A DNA stretch of 16,256 nt from Microbacteriaceae bacterium UBA6152 (lineage in GTDB: Bacteria > Actinomycetota > Actinomycetes > Actinomycetales > Microbacteriaceae). Position 1 is the stretch's first letter; every line of letters begins with the position of its first letter. Made by a program: the position numbers and the translations under genes. Location: contig DIUS01000102.1 in assembly GCA_002423075.1 (NCBI GenBank), positions 1 through 16,256 of the forward strand, read 5' to 3'. A model generated the notes under the pieces. That model had not been told where the DNA came from. It did no database searches and was given only the letters and a program-made list of their open reading frames with translations. This document shows, in pieces, positions 13,687 through 16,256 of the stretch.

Positions 13687-15150
13687 GTGACTGACTCTGC
13701 GCCCGCCATGAGTGACCGCACCCGCTGGCAGGCGTTCGCGATCGCCGTGTCGGTCGCCGCCCTGACGATTCTGGACCTCTCGAAGGTCAACGTCGGCATT
13801 CCGGCGATCGAGCAAGCGCTCGAGGCGAGCCCCACGGAGATCCAAATCATCGTCGCGGGCTATGTGCTCGCCTTCGGTGTCGTGCTCGTGCCGGCAGGCC
13901 GCTGGGGTGATCTGCATTCGAGGCGCCGCATGTTCCTCATCGGCCTCGTGGTGTTCCTCGTCGCGAGCCTGCTGTGCGCGATCGCCCCGACGGTCGAGGT
14001 GCTCACGGCGTCTCGTGTGCTGCAGGGCGTTGCGGCCGGACTGCTCATGCCGCAAGTGCTCGGGCTGACGCAGCAGCTGTTCACCGGCCCGGCCCGCGGG
14101 CGCGCTTTTGGCATTTTCGGCGCTGTGATCGGGCTCGCCACCGCGTTCGGCCCGACGCTCGGAGGCCTCTTCGTCGGCATCGGCGACCCCGACTTCGGGT
14201 GGCGGCTCATCTTCTGGATGAACGTGCCGCTCGTCATTGCTCTCTTCCCCTTCGCCTACAAACTGCTGCCCCGCACACAACCCGACTCAGGTGCAGGCAA
14301 AGACCTCGACCTCGTGGGCACCGGGCTTCTCGCGTTGACGGTGCTCGCGCTTATGCTGCCGTTCGTGCTGACGACCGGAGGCGCCGACGACAATCCGGGT
14401 CGCTGGTACTCGCTCGTGGCGGCCGCAGCAACGGCAGCCCTGTTTGTGTTGTGGGAGCGCCGCTACACGCGGGCCGGCCGCTCGGCAGTGGTCGACTTCG
14501 CGCTGTTCCGCATCCGGAGCTTCCGCAATGGCACGCTCATCGGCATGTTCTACTTCGCCGCGCTGCCCGCGACCTTCCTGACGTTGACCCTCTTCCTGCA
14601 ACTCGGCATCGGGCTCGCGCCGGTGTTCGCGGGGATGGTCACGATTCTGTTCGCGCTCGCGTCGGCGGTCACCTCGTTCCTGTCGGGTCGCGTCGTGCAC
14701 CTGTACGGGCGGCGCATCGTCGCGGGTGGCCTCGCACTCGTCATTGCAGGGCTCGGTTCGACGGTGCTCGCGGCATTCGTCGTGCCCGTGGATGCTCTTC
14801 CGTGGGTCGTTGCGGTGACCATGGGCATCGCGGGCGCCGGTGGAGGAGCAGTCATCACGCCCAACCAGACGCTCGCCCTCTCCGAGGTGCCCGTCACTTC
14901 GGGTGGAGTCGCCGGATCGATTCAGCAGGTCGCCCAGCGCGTCGGCACGGCCGTTGGCATTGCGGCCGGAACCGCCGCGTTCTACGCCACGATCTACGCT
15001 GAGCGCGGAGATTTCGCCGAGCTCGTCGTCTTCCAAGACGCCTTCCGTAACGCGAGCGCCGTCGCGTTCGTGCTGCTCACGGCCGCCATGATCACGGCTC
15101 TCGTAGACCTGCGCGCCCGTCAGGCGGGGCGCATCACCGTCATTACCTAG
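13687..15150 (+). CDS. DHA2-type MFS exporter, about 14 transmembrane segments
   Basis: 487 aa. The N-terminal helix contains LDLSKVNVGIPAI, matching the LDxTIVNVALP signature (motif D1) of the 14-helix drug:H+ antiporter-2 family. The loop between helices 2 and 3 has GRWGDLHSRRRMF (motif A), followed by ASRVLQGVAAGLLMPQ (motif B) and GFGPTLGG-like sequence (AFGPTLGGLF, motif C) typical of antiporters. Such proteins export drugs or metabolites using the proton gradient; the substrate is unknown. The start is GTG 13687 on the leaderless-type hexamer; ATG 13708 (MSDRTRW) is a good alternative. The stop TAG (15148-15150) overlaps the stop of the convergent SIMPL gene. Confidence 0.85.
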   Translation: MTDSAPAMSDRTRWQAFAIAVSVAALTILDLSKVNVGIPAIEQALEASPTEIQIIVAGYVLAFGVVLVPAGRWGDLHSRRRMFLIGLVVFLVASLLCAIAPTVEVLTASRVLQGVAAGLLMPQVLGLTQQLFTGPARGRAFGIFGAVIGLATAFGPTLGGLFVGIGDPDFGWRLIFWMNVPLVIALFPFAYKLLPRTQPDSGAGKDLDLVGTGLLALTVLALMLPFVLTTGGADDNPGRWYSLVAAAATAALFVLWERRYTRAGRSAVVDFALFRIRSFRNGTLIGMFYFAALPATFLTLTLFLQLGIGLAPVFAGMVTILFALASAVTSFLSGRVVHLYGRRIVAGGLALVIAGLGSTVLAAFVVPVDALPWVVAVTMGIAGAGGGAVITPNQTLALSEVPVTSGGVAGSIQQVAQRVGTAVGIAAGTAAFYATIYAERGDFAELVVFQDAFRNASAVAFVLLTAAMITALVDLRARQAGRITVIT

Positions 15151-15818
15151 CGTGCGCTGAAGCGCGCATCGACGGCGACCTCGATGACGATCGCCTCGGT
15201 GCGCAGTGCGAATCCCGCGTCTCCGTGCGGCGTCGCGGCCATCGTCTTGGCGTGCTCCATGCGCGGCAGGGGCATGGCGCCTCCGCCCGATCCGTCGAGC
15301 ATGCCGGGGTCGGCGAGGGCGAGCGGCGTCAGTGACCCGAGCCCAACTGACTCGGCCAATACCTCGGCCTTGGCCCGGGCATCGGCGACAGCGCGGGTGC
15401 GCACGTCGCGCTGCTCGCGCTCGAGGCGGGCATCCGTCAACGACCACTCGAGACTGTCGATGGTGACGAGGTCGTGGGCAGCGAGGGCGTCGACGAGCTC
15501 AGCCACGGCGTCGACGCGGCTGATCGTCGCACTGCCCGCGGCGCTGGCCTGATGCACGAGAGCCGCCGGAGTGCCGTCGTTGGTCCAGGGTCGATGAGAG
15601 GCGACCGACACCCGGTCGGCAGACCATTGTGAGACGGGGCCGTCGTCGGCATGACGAGCCGAGATGAGGCTCGAGACGTCGTTGAGGGCCGTCGTCACCG
15701 CGGCGACGACGAGAGTGCGCTCGGGGCCGTCGGCGGTGATTGTGAAGCGCAGCACGGCCTGCTCGGGTGGCACCTCGCTACGTGCCGATCCCTGCACGGT
15801 GATGACGGTCTCTGGCAT
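15147..15818 (-). CDS. SIMPL-domain (DUF541) protein
   Basis: 223 aa. The family match is seen in ETVITVQGSARSEVPPEQAVLRFTI at the N-terminus and in RTRAVADARAKAEVLAESVGL, the conserved helix of SIMPL proteins. SIMPL proteins are widespread beta-rich proteins of largely unknown role; a mouse member interacts with a signalling kinase, and bacterial members such as BP26 form oligomeric channels or rings. No signal peptide is present, so it is likely cytoplasmic. I chose ATG 15818 because the minus strand has GAGGAG 4 nt upstream. A longer open frame up to 16043 would run into tmRNA and has no family match. The stop codon overlaps that of the exporter within CTAG. Confidence 0.85.
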   Translation of the reverse strand: MPETVITVQGSARSEVPPEQAVLRFTITADGPERTLVVAAVTTALNDVSSLISARHADDGPVSQWSADRVSVASHRPWTNDGTPAALVHQASAAGSATISRVDAVAELVDALAAHDLVTIDSLEWSLTDARLEREQRDVRTRAVADARAKAEVLAESVGLGSLTPLALADPGMLDGSGGGAMPLPRMEHAKTMAATPHGDAGFALRTEAIVIEVAVDARFSAR

Positions 15819-15827
15819 GGCTCTCCT

Positions 15828-15851
15828 CGGTGACACGGTGACACGGTGACG
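15828..15851. repeat. Three tandem 8-bp repeats before the SIMPL gene
   Basis: CGGTGACA, CGGTGACA, CGGTGACG in tandem. On the SIMPL strand they read as CACCG-containing units abutting the GAGGAG ribosome binding site, within its presumed leader. Confidence 0.7.
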
Positions 15852-15888
15852 GGGTTGCTCGGCGCTGGGCTGTCTGTCAGCGGTGACG

Positions 15889-15894
15889 TATACT
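15889..15894 (+). promoter_or_regulatory. Candidate -10 box upstream of ssrA, possibly bidirectional
   Basis: TATACT on the plus strand; its GTATAC core is palindromic, so the minus strand reads TATACG toward the SIMPL gene. If used for ssrA it implies a precursor leader of about 120 nt, to be trimmed by RNase P. No clear -35 on either strand. Confidence 0.35.
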
Positions 15895-15902
15895 GTAGGG
15901 CT

Positions 15903-15946
15903 ACGCCGAGAACGGCGTCTGACCGCCGGGCCGTATGCGCCGGCCC
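15903..15946 (+). other. Two adjacent hairpins in the ssrA leader
   Basis: ACGCCG, loop AGAA, CGGCGT (15903-15918) is a perfect 6-bp stem with the same loop as the hairpin before ftsE. A second stem follows: GGGCCG (15928-15933), 7-nt loop, CGGCCC (15941-15946). They lie just after the candidate -10 box and could be leader structure or an attenuator. Confidence 0.45.
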
Positions 15947-16022
15947 CCACAACTCCACAGTGCGTGACAGTGACCCGCCCGAGCACGGTTCTCCTCATGG
16001 AGCACAGCGCTCGGGTGACCGA

Positions 16023-16256
16023 GGGGATGATCGGTTTCGACATCGCCTGCGAAACGGTGAGAAGCGGGTCGAGGATGCAGGGTTATCTCGTTAACGATCT
16101 CTGCACACAACAGGTGCCAATGCTAAGCGCACCGACTTCGCTCTCGCCGCCTAGGCAGAGTAGATAGTCCGTCAGTCCGGGCGCGTCTCCGACCCGATCA
16201 CTGGCGTCATGAAGGAGACTTGCTGCGTGCCTGCGTCTCAGGCGCACGCGGGACTT
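16023..16256 (+). ncRNA. ssrA: Transfer-messenger RNA (tmRNA), 3' end cut by window
   Basis: The 5' end GGGGATGATCGGTTTCGAC matches the conserved tmRNA start (GGGGCTGA..GGTTTCGAC), which makes half of the tRNA-like acceptor and D-like region. The tag reading frame starts at the resume codon GCC 16116-16118 and encodes ANAKRTDFALAA, ending at TAG 16152-16154. The ALAA end is the usual protease-recognition tail. After the tag, GC-rich pairing segments correspond to the pseudoknot region. Actinobacterial tmRNA is normally about 370 nt, so roughly 130 nt, including the T-arm and acceptor 3' strand, lie beyond the window. It works with SmpB encoded 2.4 kb upstream in rescuing stalled ribosomes. 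Confidence 0.95.

Noticed and set aside
15819..16043. N-terminal extension of the SIMPL protein by 75 residues
   Set aside because: It would run into tmRNA; the family match starts at ATG 15818, which has a good ribosome binding site.
15883..16167. Small plus-strand open frame of 94 codons over the ssrA region
   Set aside because: It overlaps the tmRNA structure and tag in another frame and has no recognisable protein features.

Overview
The window looks like chromosomal core and near-core DNA of a high-GC actinomycete, most likely a Microbacteriaceae-type organism. The grounds are the very high GC content, the prfB–ftsE–ftsX–smpB–ssrA gene order, an RF2 gene without a programmed frameshift, a tmRNA tag ending FALAA, and many genes whose start codon sits 6-9 nt downstream of a TANNNT/CANNNT hexamer, the pattern of leaderless transcription. 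The genus is an inference. No phage, IS element, tRNA, rRNA or CRISPR was seen. There is no gene-free stretch longer than about 210 bases.

Layout. (1) 2-3320, minus strand: two consecutive large membrane-anchored P-loop GTPases in one operon. (2) 3530-5078, plus strand: a four-gene Tad-pilus-type cassette, made of a 57-aa single-pass peptide, two TadE/TadF-like pseudopilins and a TadG-like protein, with no tad ATPase or secretion genes in the window. (3) 5104-7809: a DEDDh exonuclease, an unrecognised 445-aa protein with a weak nucleotidyltransferase-like motif, and a class I glutamine amidotransferase coupled to it through a GTGA overlap. (4) About 7876-8376: a short-chain dehydrogenase lacking its cofactor-binding N-terminus, meeting tail to tail a minus-strand MFS transporter (8384-9616). 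(5) 9659-13606: the conserved core block prfB (RF2), a VOC/glyoxalase-fold protein, ftsE, ftsX and smpB. (6) 13687-15818: a DHA2-type MFS exporter and a SIMPL-domain protein, convergent, with their stop codons overlapping in one CTAG. (7) From 16023: tmRNA (ssrA), cut by the window end.

How the genes work together. FtsEX is the cell-division ABC-type complex that controls peptidoglycan hydrolases. SmpB and tmRNA rescue stalled ribosomes and RF2 terminates translation at UGA/UAA. The rest are accessory genes.

The most notable non-coding features are a nested 19-bp perfect inverted repeat between ftsX and smpB, a 12-bp hairpin on the smpB stop codon, and two hairpins with the same AGAA loop, one before ftsE and one before ssrA. 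No convincing new defence or mobile system was found. The best candidates for something undescribed are the 445-aa protein with its amidotransferase partner and the inverted-repeat element.
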